From Oharaeibacter diazotrophicus (GTDB lineage: Bacteria; Pseudomonadota; Alphaproteobacteria; Rhizobiales; Pleomorphomonadaceae), in the NCBI RefSeq assembly GCF_004362745.1, contig NZ_SNXY01000010.1:436501-500500 (forward strand): a stretch of 64,000 nucleotides of DNA, in the 5' to 3' direction. The notes under the pieces are model-generated. The model was not told the origin of the DNA. It saw only the letters and a list, made by a program, of their open reading frames with translations, and searched no databases. Positions 8,218 through 17,927 of this stretch are shown piece after piece; position 1 is the stretch's first letter; each line of letters begins with the position of its first letter. The position numbers and the translations under genes are program-made.

Positions 8218-9561
8218 ATGTCGGACGGGTCTTCCATACTAAAGCATCAGGACCACGCGGCGCTCTACGGCATCGACGACACGTTGCGCCAGGATCTCGC
8301 GACGGCCTGGACGTTGATCGAACCGAAGCTCGGCCCCATCCTCGACACCTTCTACGACCGCTGGGAACGGATCCCCAAGCTCGCCGCCCTGATCGCCGGC
8401 CGGCGCCAGCACCTGATCGACGCCCAGCGCAAGCACTGGTCCGGCCTGTTCTCGGGCCGCTTCGACACCGCCTATTTCGAGAGCGGCAACCGCATCGGCC
8501 TGACCCACCTGCGCATCGGCCTCGAGCCGCACTGGTACATCGCCGGCTACAACGACGTGCTCGCCAAGATGGTGGCCGTGCTCGGCGAGGCCAACCGCCT
8601 GCGCGGCCGCCGGCTCGCCCGGCTGGTGCGCGCGGTGCAGACCGCGGTGATGGTCGACCTCGACGTCTCGATCTCGGTCTACGGCGACACCTACGTCGAG
8701 CGCCTGCGCGAGCGCCAGGAGCGCACCCAGGAGGCGATCACGGATTTCGACGGCGTGGTCAAGGGTCTGCTCGGCACCATCCGCGACGCCGCCGACGGCC
8801 TCGGCGGCACCGCCGGCTCGCTCAACCACCAGTCCGAGAAGGCGACCGTGCGTACCGAGGAGGTCCGCACGCAGCAGCGCCGCGCCGCCGACGGCCTCGG
8901 CGCCACCGCCGCCGCCACCGAGGAGCTCTACGCCTCGATCGGCGAGATCGGCCGGCAGGCGGTCGCCTCGCAGTCGGTCGCCGACCGCGCGGTCGACGGC
9001 GCCCGCCGCACCTCCGAGACCATCTCCGGCCTCGCCGACGCCTCCGAGCGGATCTCTTCGGTGATCCAGCTGATCTCCGACATCGCCGGTCAGACCAACC
9101 TGCTCGCCCTCAACGCGACGATCGAGGCCGCCCGCGCCGGCGAGGCCGGCAAGGGCTTCGCGGTCGTGGCGCAGGAGGTCAAGGTGCTCGCCGGCCAGAC
9201 CTCCAAGGCGACCGAGGACATCACCCGCCAGATCTCGGCGATCCAGGAGGCGACCCGGGCCAGCGTCGTCGCGATCCAGGGCATCACCGAGACGATCGAC
9301 GAGGTCGCCCGCATCGGCGCGGCGATCGCCGCCGCGGTCGAGGAACAGGGCGCGGCGACCCGCGAGATCTCCTCCAACGTCCAGGGCATCGCCGAATCGA
9401 GCGCCCACATCGAGGGCGCCCTCGGCGAGGTCCACCGCGACGCCGGCGAGACCCAGAAGGCCGCCGGCGACGTCTCCACCCTCGCCGACGCCCTCTCCGG
9501 CCACGCCGGCACGCTGGAAGCCAGCGTCGGCGACTTCTTCCGCAAGGTCGCCGCGGGCTGA
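8218..9561 (+). CDS. Globin-coupled methyl-accepting chemotaxis protein (aerotaxis-type, soluble)
   Basis: A cytoplasmic chemoreceptor of 447 residues with no TM segment. Residues about 20-165 form a protoglobin sensor domain: the [19 protein letters not shown] stretch contains the expected proximal haem histidine (His97) and the conserved Trp-Tyr pair. The remainder is an MCP signalling domain with the invariant hairpin [20 protein letters not shown] and the following [15 protein letters not shown]. By family knowledge, haem binds O2 and the hairpin controls CheA. The start is ambiguous: an in-frame ATG at 8188 has a better-placed AGGA (8175-8178), adding 10 residues. Its presence fits a motile bacterium (flagellar genes from 30 kb) sensing oxygen. 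Confidence 0.93.
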
Positions 9562-9741
9562 GGCGCGGCACGGGACATGGTGTGCGACGAGCCCGCGGCC
9601 CGAGGGGACGCGGGCTCGACGTGTTTGGGCCGCGCGGCGACACCCCGCCGCCGGCCGCCTTTCCGCTTCCCTCCCGTCCGCCCCCGCGATAGAACACGCG
9701 CCACGCGATCAGCCCCCTTTTCATCGGACCGGATCCACGCC

Positions 9742-11397
<1,656 letters not shown>

Positions 11398-11772
11398 GAC
11401 CTGCGGCGCGGGCGATCTTCGGACAGGGGCGGGCGGTCCGGCGGGCCGCCCGCCTTTTTGTCGCAGGGCCGGGCGATTTCTCCCGGTCGCGCCGGGAAAC
11501 CGCGGCAATCCGGGCGACCGGGAAGACGGGGCGGCGATACCCGGGAAGAAGTCCCCAATTCTTACCGGCGTGAAATTCTCCTTTGGCAAAGTCTTACCAA
11601 GCCGTAATTTGACCGGGCGTCGACGCCCGTGGATCGATCGGTGTCGACGTGAGGGGCGCGGCGGGTCCGGGAGGGCCGTCGCGGCCCGCGGTCCGGCGGC
11701 GCGGAAGAGGCGCGCCGCCACCGTCCCGTCCGCGGGGCGGGACGGACCGTTTGGCAGCCAGGGAGGAACGAG
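11398..11772. other. Intergenic region after ettA
   Basis: A 375-base spacer. It starts with the ettA terminator. Around 11555-11612 it becomes AT-rich, with two copies of a TCTTACC/ATTCTTACC-like motif, probably the promoter of the following secreted-protein gene. A perfect 16-bp palindrome CGGGCGTCGACGCCCG sits at 11614-11629, and a further 8-bp-arm hairpin lies near 11730-11755. Confidence 0.4.
11428..11459 (+). terminator. Rho-independent terminator of ettA
   Basis: Perfect 9-bp stem GGCGGGCGG (11428-11436) / CCGCCCGCC (11446-11454) with a 9-base loop and a run of five T (11455-11459), 30 bases after the stop codon. Confidence 0.85.
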
Positions 11773-12231
11773 ATGAGGAAGACGACGCTCGCGCTGGCGC
11801 TCGCCGCCTGTGCCTTCGCCGGCACGGCGACCGCCGCGCCGCTCTGCGACGGGGCCAAGCTCGGCTTCGCCGGCCTGCTCGCCAAGTGCAACCGCGGCGA
11901 ACCGATCAAGCTGACGCTGGCGGCGGGCCAGCCGCTCTACGAGGGCACGCAGCCGGTCAAGCTGCAGTCCGGAGCGTATTACGAGATCCAGATCACCGCC
12001 GACGGCTCGCAGGAACTGGCGATCACCGGGCCGGAGTTCCTGCGCGCGATCTGGATGAACGAGATCGTCATCTCCGACATCGAGGTGCGGCCGATGGCGG
12101 TGGACTCGCTCGAGTTCGACGCCGCCGGCACCGCCAAGCTGTCGTTCATCGCCATCAAGCCGGGCTCCTACGACCTGCACATCCCCGGCACCCACGGCGA
12201 GACCCAGAAGGTCACCCTGCAGATCCAGTGA
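11773..12231 (+). CDS. Secreted/periplasmic protein of unknown function, cupredoxin-like beta pattern
   Basis: A 152-residue protein with a clear signal peptide ([21 protein letters not shown], cleavage before APLCDG). The mature part alternates short beta strands ([60 protein letters not shown]), a pattern like cupredoxin/Greek-key folds. The Cys-His-Met copper ligand set is not apparent. A GGAGG ribosome-binding site precedes the ATG. It is followed 74 bases later by a second small secreted protein. I do not recognise a named family. Confidence 0.72.
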   Translation: MRKTTLALALAACAFAGTATAAPLCDGAKLGFAGLLAKCNRGEPIKLTLAAGQPLYEGTQPVKLQSGAYYEIQITADGSQELAITGPEFLRAIWMNEIVISDIEVRPMAVDSLEFDAAGTAKLSFIAIKPGSYDLHIPGTHGETQKVTLQIQ

Positions 12232-12305
12232 CGCAGGCTCCGTACCGCCGAGAAGCGACGACCGGGTGGGTGGGCGACCCGACAACGAGGGAGGAAACGG
12301 GATCC

Positions 12306-12554
12306 ATGCTGAAGGCTGCTCTCATCGCCGGCGCGCTCGCGCTGCTGCCGACCGCCGTCATGGCCGAGGAGGTCCCCGCGGACACCGTCGGCAAGATCCA
12401 GGCGATGCTCAAGGACATGCAGTGCGAGGTCGCGCCGGAGAACATCGAGGCCGACGAGGCCGGCTTCGAGCTCGACGACGTCTTCTGCGCCGACGGCCAG
12501 TACGACATGGACCTCGACAAGGACCTGAAGGTCGTGAACAAGAAGAAGGAGTGA
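12306..12554 (+). CDS. Small periplasmic PepSY-like protein
   Basis: 82 residues: a signal peptide ([19 protein letters not shown], cleavage before EEVPAD), then a compact domain with two cysteines (MQCEV and VFCADG) and the [19 protein letters not shown] segment, which resembles the beta-hairpin of PepSY-type domains. It ends in a basic VVNKKKE tail. A strong GGGAGGAAAC ribosome-binding site lies before the ATG at 12306. Function unknown; PepSY domains are generally periplasmic and often linked to inhibition or metal handling. Confidence 0.7.
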   Translation: MLKAALIAGALALLPTAVMAEEVPADTVGKIQAMLKDMQCEVAPENIEADEAGFELDDVFCADGQYDMDLDKDLKVVNKKKE

Positions 12555-12585
12555 CCGGCCGGACGGGCCGTCACGCCGAGACTTC

Positions 12586-12616
12586 GGAAGGGCGCGTCCT
12601 GGTCGGGCGCGCCCTT
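12586..12616 (+). terminator. Hairpin terminator candidate after the PepSY-like gene
   Basis: Perfect 9-bp arms AAGGGCGCG (12586-12594) and CGCGCCCTT (12608-12616) with a 13-base loop, 31 bases after the stop. It is followed by a 9-G homopolymer at 12628-12636. Confidence 0.5.
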
Positions 12617-12733
12617 CGTCCGTTCAAGGGGGGGGGCGAGGCGGCTTGCGGGCCGCCGCGCCGAGGCCTATCGACGGGGCTCGCGGCGCGGCCGACCGGG
12701 GGCGGGCGGCGCCGGCCGACGCGGAGCTTCGCC

Positions 12734-13498
12734 ATGTCCGACTGGTCGCCGTCCACCTATCTCGCCTTCGAGGACGAACGCACGCGCCCGGCGCGCGACC
12801 TGCTCGCCCAGGTGCCCCACGCCGCCCCATCCCGGGTGGTCGACGTCGGCTGCGGGCCGGGCAACTCGACCGAACTCCTCGCCCGGCGCTGGCCGGGCGC
12901 GGCGGTGAGCGGGATCGACAGTTCGGCGGCGATGCTGGCGGCGGCGCGGCAGAGGCTGCCCGACCTCGCCTTCGACGAGGCCGACGCTGCGACCTGGACG
13001 CCGGCGGCGCCGCCCGACGTGATCTTCGCCAACGCGGTGTTCCAGTGGGTGCCGGACCATCTCGCCGTGCTGGTCCGCCTCGCCGGACTGCTCGCCGAGG
13101 GCGGGGCGCTGGCGGTGCAGATGCCCGACAACCTCGCCGAGCCGACCCACGTCGCCATGCGCGACGCCGCCGCGGCGATGCCCTTCGCGGAGAAGCTCGC
13201 CGGCGCCGCCCGTCCGCCGCTGCCGCCGGTCGCGGCCTATTACGACGCGCTGCGGCCGCTGGTCCGCCGGCTCGACATCTGGCACACGGTCTACAACCAT
13301 CCGCTCGGCGGCCCCGACGCGGTGGTCGAGTGGGTGAGCGGCACCGGCCTCCGGCCCTATCTCGACCCCCTCGACGAGGACGAGCGCAAGGCGTATCTCG
13401 CCGACTACCGGGCGCGGATCGCGGCCTGCCATCCGCTGCGCGCGGACGGCCGGGTGCTGCTCCGCTTCCCGCGCCTGTTCGTCGTCGCGATCCGCTGA
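12734..13498 (+). CDS. tam: Trans-aconitate 2-methyltransferase (Tam-like)
   Basis: A 254-residue class I SAM-dependent methyltransferase. The SAM-binding motif I is [15 protein letters not shown] (about residue 35), the acidic motif II is GIDSSAAML, and motif post-II contains [11 protein letters not shown]. The N-terminal [24 protein letters not shown] and the terminal LFPRLFVV-like end are characteristic of Tam, which methyl-esterifies trans-aconitate, a damaged TCA intermediate that inhibits aconitase. No ribosome-binding site stronger than GGAGC is visible. It is followed 16 bases later by a small gene of unknown function. Confidence 0.88.
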   Translation: MSDWSPSTYLAFEDERTRPARDLLAQVPHAAPSRVVDVGCGPGNSTELLARRWPGAAVSGIDSSAAMLAAARQRLPDLAFDEADAATWTPAAPPDVIFANAVFQWVPDHLAVLVRLAGLLAEGGALAVQMPDNLAEPTHVAMRDAAAAMPFAEKLAGAARPPLPPVAAYYDALRPLVRRLDIWHTVYNHPLGGPDAVVEWVSGTGLRPYLDPLDEDERKAYLADYRARIAACHPLRADGRVLLRFPRLFVVAIR

Positions 13499-13514
13499 GG
13501 GAGCCGCCCCGTCC

Positions 13515-13808
13515 ATGTCCGAACCCGCCGCATCCACCGCGGTCACCGTCACGCTGACGCGCGAGGAGGCGCTGGTGCTGCACGAGTGGCTCGCCCGCGT
13601 CGTCGACGACGAGAACGCCGACGGCATCGCCGAGACCGTCGAGGACGACGCCGAGGTCTGGGCGCTGAACGCGGTCTACGTCGCGCTCGAGGCCGAACTC
13701 GCCGAGCCCTACGCCGAGGGCTTCGACAAGGCGCTGAAGGCGGCCCGTCGCGCGATCGTGACCCGCGCCGGCCGCTGGCCCTGGGACGCCGGCGACGGCG
13801 AGGCTTGA
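13515..13808 (+). CDS. Small acidic protein of unknown function
   Basis: A 97-residue acidic, helical protein (LTREEALVLHEWLARVVDDENADG, then AEVWALNAVYVALEAELAEPYAEGFDKALKAARRAI). It has no signal peptide, TM segment or recognisable motif. It starts 16 bases after tam, so probably shares that transcript. The coding call rests on spacing, GC-skewed third positions and the uninterrupted frame. Confidence 0.65.
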   Translation: MSEPAASTAVTVTLTREEALVLHEWLARVVDDENADGIAETVEDDAEVWALNAVYVALEAELAEPYAEGFDKALKAARRAIVTRAGRWPWDAGDGEA

Positions 13809-13896
13809 AGACGGCGGCCGGACCTGATCTCATCCCGGGAAAAGCTCCCGCGGCGACATGATGTCGCCGGAAGGGACGGGGTGGAGGGAACCTTCG

Positions 13897-14403
13897 ATGG
13901 AATACGAAGCCGAGCGTCCGACGGGCTACACGGGCATCCAGATCGCGCTGCACTGGGTGATCGCCGCGCTGGTGCTGTTCCAACTGGTGTTCGGCGAGGA
14001 CATGGGCGGGGCGTTCCGCGCGGTCCGCAACGGCGAGCCTTTGGATGCGGCGCAGGGGCTCTCGGCCGACCTGCACATCTGGATCGGCGTCGCGATCCTG
14101 GTGCTCGCGGCGATCCGGCTCGTCACCCGCCTCGGCTACGGCGCCCCGCCGCCGCCCGCCGGCTCGACGGCGCTGCAGGCGCGGCTCGCCGACGGGATGC
14201 ACTGGCTGTTCTACGTGCTGCTGTTCACCGTGCCGGTGTCCGGCCTCGTGGCGTGGTACGTGACGCCGGCGGCCGGCGAGATCCACGAGCTCTGCAAGCC
14301 GGCCTTCATCGTGCTGATCGTCGGCCACGCCGCGGCGGCGCTCTATCACCAGTTCGTCGTCCGCGACGGCGTGCTCAGGCGGATGCTGGCGCCGAGCCGC
14401 TGA
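13897..14403 (+). CDS. Cytochrome b561-type membrane protein
   Basis: A 168-residue inner-membrane di-haem protein with four TM helices, each carrying the expected haem histidine: QIALHWVIAALVLFQLVFG, SADLHIWIGVAILVLAAIRLV, DGMHWLFYVLLFTVPVSGLV and LIVGHAAAALYHQFVVRDGVL. By family knowledge it transfers electrons from ubiquinol or superoxide in the membrane. The ATG at 13897 is chosen for its GGAGGG ribosome-binding site; an upstream in-frame ATG at 13858 is less likely. The SDR and MOSC genes follow closely. Confidence 0.9.
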   Translation: MEYEAERPTGYTGIQIALHWVIAALVLFQLVFGEDMGGAFRAVRNGEPLDAAQGLSADLHIWIGVAILVLAAIRLVTRLGYGAPPPPAGSTALQARLADGMHWLFYVLLFTVPVSGLVAWYVTPAAGEIHELCKPAFIVLIVGHAAAALYHQFVVRDGVLRRMLAPSR

Positions 14404-14433
14404 GCGGACGGGGCCGAGGACGAGAGGAACGGC

Positions 14434-15117
14434 ATGGCGACCTGGGTGGTGACCGGCGGCGGCCGCGGGATCGGACGCGGCCTCGTCGAGCGTCTGCTCG
14501 CCGAGGGCGAGAACGTGGTGGCGACGGTGCGCGAGCCGACCGTGCTCGCCGGCCTCGTCGCCGCCAGCGACGGCCGGCTGAAGGTGATCGCCCTCGACGT
14601 CGCCGATCCCGCGGCGGTGGCCCGGCTCGGCGAACTCGTCGAGGGGCCGGTCGACGTGCTCGTCAACAACGCCGGCGTGCTCATGGAGCGCAACGCCGAC
14701 ACACTGGCGCCCGAACTCGACTGGGGCGTGTTCGAGAAGAGCTTCCGGGTCAACGCGATCGCGCCGCTGTTCGTGACGCGGGCGCTCCTGCCGAAGCTGC
14801 GCCGTCCCGGCGGCAAGATCCTGATGATCTCGAGCCGGATGGGCTCGCTCGCCGAGGACAAGTCCGACACCACCGCCTACCGCGCGTCAAAGGCGGCGCT
14901 CAACCGGATCGCCCGCGGCCTCGCGCGCGACCTCGAACCCGCCGGGATCGCGGTGCTGACGATGCACCCGGGCTGGGTCCGCACCGACATGGGCGGCCCG
15001 GGGGCCGCGGTGTCGACCGCCGAGAGCGTGTCGGGGCTGATCGCGCGGGTGCGGGCGCTCGACATCGGCTCGACCGGCCGCTTCCTCGACCATACCGGCG
15101 ACCCGCTGTCGTGGTGA
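14434..15117 (+). CDS. Short-chain dehydrogenase/reductase
   Basis: A 227-residue soluble SDR oxidoreductase. The NAD(P)-binding TGGGRGIGRGL motif is at residues 7-17, NNAG at about 76, the catalytic Ser in ISSRMGS (about 131) and Tyr-x3-Lys in AYRASKAALN (about 148-152). Arg after the glycine motif hints at NADP(H) use, and the C-terminus is short, like the C-factor/sniffer-type SDRs. The substrate is unknown. Its stop codon overlaps the GTG start of the MOSC gene (GTGA). Confidence 0.9.
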   Translation: MATWVVTGGGRGIGRGLVERLLAEGENVVATVREPTVLAGLVAASDGRLKVIALDVADPAAVARLGELVEGPVDVLVNNAGVLMERNADTLAPELDWGVFEKSFRVNAIAPLFVTRALLPKLRRPGGKILMISSRMGSLAEDKSDTTAYRASKAALNRIARGLARDLEPAGIAVLTMHPGWVRTDMGGPGAAVSTAESVSGLIARVRALDIGSTGRFLDHTGDPLSW

Positions 15118-15716
15118 CCGGGGACCTGTTCGGTACGCCGGAACCGGAGATCGTGCCCGGCCGCAAGCTGGCGGCGCGGCTCGAGGCCGTGCTGATCGCC
15201 GACGGCGACGGCTTCGCGACCCGGCCGGTCGACCGGTTCGACCTCACCCTCGAGGGCATCGCCGGCGACCACCACGCCGGCCACGTCCGCCGCGCCGGCG
15301 GGCGCGAGCCGTGGTATCCGCGCGGCACGGCGATCCGCTCGGGCCGGCAGGTCTCGATCGTGTCGGCCGAGGACCTCGCCGAGGTCGCGGCGGCGCTCGG
15401 GCTGGCCGCGGTGCCGCCGGAGGCGATCGGCGCGAACATGGTGCTGTCGGGCGTCGCGCGGCTGTCGTTCCTGCCGGCGGGCAGCCGGCTGTTCCTCGCC
15501 GGCGGCGCGGCGCTGGTGGTGGAGGCTCAGAACGCGCCCTGCCGCGACGCCGGTGCGGCGCTGGCGCGCGCCCTCGGCAGGCCGGAGCTCGAGACGGCGT
15601 TCGCCAAGGCCGCGGCGCGGCGCCGCGGTCTGGTGGCGAGCGTGGAGCGCGCGGGGGCCGCGGAGGCCGGAACGGCGGTCTCGGTCCGTGTGCCGGCACA
15701 GTGGATCTGGCGTTGA
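15114..15716 (+). CDS. MOSC-domain protein
   Basis: A 200-residue protein of the MOSC (molybdenum cofactor sulfurase C-terminal) superfamily. Supporting features are GIAGDHHAGH near residue 45, RQVSIVSAEDLAEVAAALG, the GANMVLSGV motif and the conserved cysteine in NAPCRDAG. Stand-alone MOSC proteins bind molybdenum cofactor or carry sulfur, but the specific reaction is unknown. The GTG start at 15114 overlaps the SDR stop by 4 bases, indicating translational coupling. A second GTG lies one codon upstream. Confidence 0.82.
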   Translation: MTGDLFGTPEPEIVPGRKLAARLEAVLIADGDGFATRPVDRFDLTLEGIAGDHHAGHVRRAGGREPWYPRGTAIRSGRQVSIVSAEDLAEVAAALGLAAVPPEAIGANMVLSGVARLSFLPAGSRLFLAGGAALVVEAQNAPCRDAGAALARALGRPELETAFAKAAARRRGLVASVERAGAAEAGTAVSVRVPAQWIWR

Positions 15717-15831
15717 GGATCCACGGATTTTCCGGCGTGGAGAACCGCTAAAATTTGCACGTCCCGTGCAACGGAATCTGGAAGCGCCTTCGCTAACGTA
15801 CGTTCATCGTATCCGATTTCCCGGGCGCGCC

Positions 15832-16914
15832 ATGATCGAAACCAACCTCGTGGACTTCCGAAGCCTCGCTCAGGACCCGTCGGCGAGCCGGCGGAACGAG
15901 CTGATGAAGGGGGTCGCTTCCCTGTTCGCCTTCGCCTCCGAGCGATGCACCCTGGAGCAGATCGAGATCTACGACGAGGTCCTCGGCCGTCTCGCCGACA
16001 TGGTCGAGACCGAGGCCCGCGCCTTCGCCGCCGAGAAGATCGCGCCGCTGCGCCGCGCCCCGGAAGGGGTGGTGCGCCGCTTCGCCCGCGACAGCGAGAT
16101 CACCGTCGCCGGTCCGGTGCTGACCAAGTCGCCGGTGCTGTCCGACCGCGACCTGATCGCGGTGGCCGGCGCCCACGGCAACGACCATCTCGCCGCCATC
16201 GCCGCGCGCTCCAACCTCTCCGAGATCGTCACCGACATGGTGGTCGAGCGCGGCGACAGCCGGGTGCGCCGCACGGTGGCGCAGAACACCGGCGCTCGCA
16301 TCGGCGACCGCGCGCTCGACCTGCTGGTCCGGCAGGCCATGACCGACCTCGAGACCGCCACCGCCCTCGGCGACCACCCGGACACCCCGGACACGGTGAT
16401 CGGGCGCCTCGTCGACCACGCCGAGCAGGAGGTGCGCCGGGCGCTCTCCGGCCGCGGCATGAAGGCGGCCGAACAGGGCCTGTCCGAGGCGGCGCGCCGC
16501 GCCGGCGAGCGGCTGACCAACAGCTACTGGATCGGCCAGTACGACTTCGAGACCGCCTGGGAGAAGCTGATGCAGCAGGGCGGCTCGCGGGTCGCCAGCG
16601 AGGCGCTGCTCTGCCAGTACGCCATCGAGGACCGCTTCGCCGACGTGGTCGCCGTGTTCGCGGTGCTCGCCGACATCGACCTCGAGGAGGCCAAGCACTG
16701 GCTGGTGCGCGTCGACACCGAGCCCTTCGTGGTGATCGCCAAGGCGCTCGGCCTGCGCTTCACGACCGTGCAGGCGATGCTGAAGGTCGGCCCGTGGAAG
16801 CACCGGCTCGCCAACGAACAGCGCGGTCAGGCGCTGAACCAGTACCAGCAGATGGAACCGCGCTTCGCCCGCGCCCGCATCGCCGCCTGGCGGCAGACGC
16901 GGCTGGCGGTGTGA
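15832..16914 (+). CDS. DUF2336-family protein
   Basis: A 360-residue soluble, helix-rich protein of the alphaproteobacterial DUF2336 family. It opens with SLAQDPSASRRNELMKGVASLFAF and contains HEAT-like helical pairs (VLSDRDLIAVAGAHGNDHLAAIAAR, LSEIVTDMVVERGDSRVRRTVAQN, IGDRALDLLVRQA, PDTVIGRLVDHAEQEVRRAL). Related proteins accompany cell-cycle and signalling genes, but the function is undefined. The 115-base upstream spacer holds two palindromes (TTGCAC-N5-GTGCAA at 15755-15771; AACGTACGTT at 15795-15804) that may be operator sites. Confidence 0.85.
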   Translation: MIETNLVDFRSLAQDPSASRRNELMKGVASLFAFASERCTLEQIEIYDEVLGRLADMVETEARAFAAEKIAPLRRAPEGVVRRFARDSEITVAGPVLTKSPVLSDRDLIAVAGAHGNDHLAAIAARSNLSEIVTDMVVERGDSRVRRTVAQNTGARIGDRALDLLVRQAMTDLETATALGDHPDTPDTVIGRLVDHAEQEVRRALSGRGMKAAEQGLSEAARRAGERLTNSYWIGQYDFETAWEKLMQQGGSRVASEALLCQYAIEDRFADVVAVFAVLADIDLEEAKHWLVRVDTEPFVVIAKALGLRFTTVQAMLKVGPWKHRLANEQRGQALNQYQQMEPRFARARIAAWRQTRLAV

Positions 16915-16939
16915 GGGACCTTTCCCGCGCAAGCGACGA

Positions 16940-16966
16940 CGGCCCCGCGAGCTGCTCGCGGGGCCG
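16940..16966. terminator. Bidirectional terminator between convergent genes
   Basis: A perfect 12-bp stem (16940-16951 with 16955-16966, core GGCCCCGCGAG) with a 3-base loop lies between the DUF2336 gene and the minus-strand carboxymuconolactone-decarboxylase gene. A T-rich TTGCGTTCTT stretch follows on the plus strand. Confidence 0.7.
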
Positions 16967-16987
16967 TTGCGTTCTTGGGCGAGGGCG

Positions 16988-17425
16988 TCAGGCCGCGGTG
17001 GCGCGCTCGGCGAAGACACGCTTGGCAGCGAACAGGCCGTTGAGCGCGGCGGGGAAGCCGGCGTAGACGGCCATCTGCATCAGCACCTCGACGATCTCCT
17101 CGCGGGTGAGCCCGACGTTCAGCCCGGCGTGGACATGGACCTCGAGCTGCGGCGTCGCGTTGCCGAGGGCGGCGAGCGCCGCGATCGTCGCGATCTCGCG
17201 GTCGCGCAGCGACAGGCCGGGGCGGTCGTAGATGTCGCCGAACGGGAACTCGAGCAGGTAGGTCGCGAAGTCGGGCGCGACGTCGGCGAGGGCGTCGACG
17301 ACGCGGCGGCCGGCGTCACCGTCGATCGCCGCGAGCGCGCGGCGGCCGCGTTCGAGCCGGCTGGTCGCGGGCGCGTCCGTTTCCGGGGTGGTCGTCGCGG
17401 GCGTGGTCCGTCGGGTCTGCGTCAT
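16988..17425 (-). CDS. Carboxymuconolactone decarboxylase (CMD)-family protein
   Basis: A 145-residue all-helical CMD/AhpD-superfamily protein. The core LLEFPFGDIYDRPGLSLRDREIATIAALAALG, then QLEVHVHAGLNVGLTREEIVEVLMQMAVYAGFPAALNGLFAAKRVF, matches the gamma-CMD family with its conserved histidines. The redox CxxC of AhpD is absent, so a decarboxylase or isomerase-like role is more likely than peroxidase. The first about 22 residues are a Thr/Pro-rich leader. The 5' end overlaps the 3' end of the MerR gene by 110 bases in another frame, so the two are co-transcribed from the MerR promoter. Confidence 0.85.
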   Translation of the reverse strand: MTQTRRTTPATTTPETDAPATSRLERGRRALAAIDGDAGRRVVDALADVAPDFATYLLEFPFGDIYDRPGLSLRDREIATIAALAALGNATPQLEVHVHAGLNVGLTREEIVEVLMQMAVYAGFPAALNGLFAAKRVFAERATAA

Positions 17426-17789
17426 GGTCGGCGATCCCTTGTTCGGCGTCGGCGTAGCCGGCGATCTTGCCGTCGAGGACGAGGAGGCAGGCCGTGAGAT
17501 CGGCGACATGGGCGCGGACCCGCTCGCGGTGGGCCTCGAGCAGGGCCCGCCGTTCGGCGCCGGTGTGCGCGCCGAGGGCGCGGAGTTCGGCGTAGCGGAC
17601 CATCTCCCGGATCGGCATGCCGGTCGTCCGGAGACGGCCGACGAAGTCGATCCAGGCGAGGATGGCGGCGTCGTAGTCCCGCCGCCGGCCGCCGTCGCGG
17701 TCGGCGAGGGGCAGCAGCCCGATCCGCTCGTAGTAGCGCAGGGTGTGGGCCGAAAGGCCCGTGCGCCGCGCGAGTTCGCCGATCTTCAT
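17316..17789 (-). CDS. MerR-family transcriptional regulator
   Basis: A 157-residue regulator. Residues 1-70 form the winged helix-turn-helix of MerR (MKIGELARRTGLSAHTLRYYERIGLLPLADRDGGRRRDYD), followed by a coiled-coil dimerisation helix (LLEAHRERVRAHVADLTACLLVLDGKI). There is no cysteine cluster for metals, and the last about 40 residues are an Asp/Arg/Pro-rich tail that overlaps the CMD gene. The pattern KIGELARRTGLSAHTLRYYERIGLL is typical of regulators sensing small organic or stress signals. The promoter upstream has the 19-bp spacer typical of MerR targets, so it likely activates its own operon. Confidence 0.9.
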   Translation of the reverse strand: MKIGELARRTGLSAHTLRYYERIGLLPLADRDGGRRRDYDAAILAWIDFVGRLRTTGMPIREMVRYAELRALGAHTGAERRALLEAHRERVRAHVADLTACLLVLDGKIAGYADAEQGIADHDADPTDHARDDHPGNGRARDQPARTRPPRARGDRR

Positions 17790-17819
17790 GAGGGCCTCGA
17801 TCCCGTCGTGACGCCCGGC

Positions 17820-17850
17820 AAGCTACGAGTTCGAGCGCACTCGAAGTCAA
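17820..17850 (-). promoter_or_regulatory. MerR-type promoter with 19-bp spacer and internal dyad
   Basis: On the minus strand, -35 TTGACT (17850-17845) and -10 TAGCTT (17825-17820) are separated by 19 bases, which is the over-long spacing that MerR proteins correct by untwisting DNA. The dyad AGTTCGAG-cgca-CTCGAAGT (17828-17847, one mismatch) fills the spacer. It drives the merR-CMD unit. Confidence 0.7.
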
Positions 17851-17909
17851 GACGGATTCGAAGGGGCGGGGGAGGCGCGCCTTCGGGCTTGCGCAGGGTG
17901 CCAAAGAGG

Positions 17910-17927
17910 CATAAAGATATCTTTATG
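17910..17927. promoter_or_regulatory. Perfect 18-bp palindrome over the sahR start codon (putative SahR operator)
   Basis: CATAAAGATATCTTTATG is its own reverse complement. Its last three bases are the ATG of the ArsR-methyltransferase regulator. It is sharply AT-rich against a GC-rich background. ArsR-type SAH-responsive regulators of the methionine cycle are known to autoregulate through AT-rich palindromes; assigning this site to SahR is inference from position and symmetry. Confidence 0.65.

Noticed and set aside
16988-17425. CMD-family protein as an AhpD alkylhydroperoxidase
   Set aside because: The redox CxxC pair is absent.
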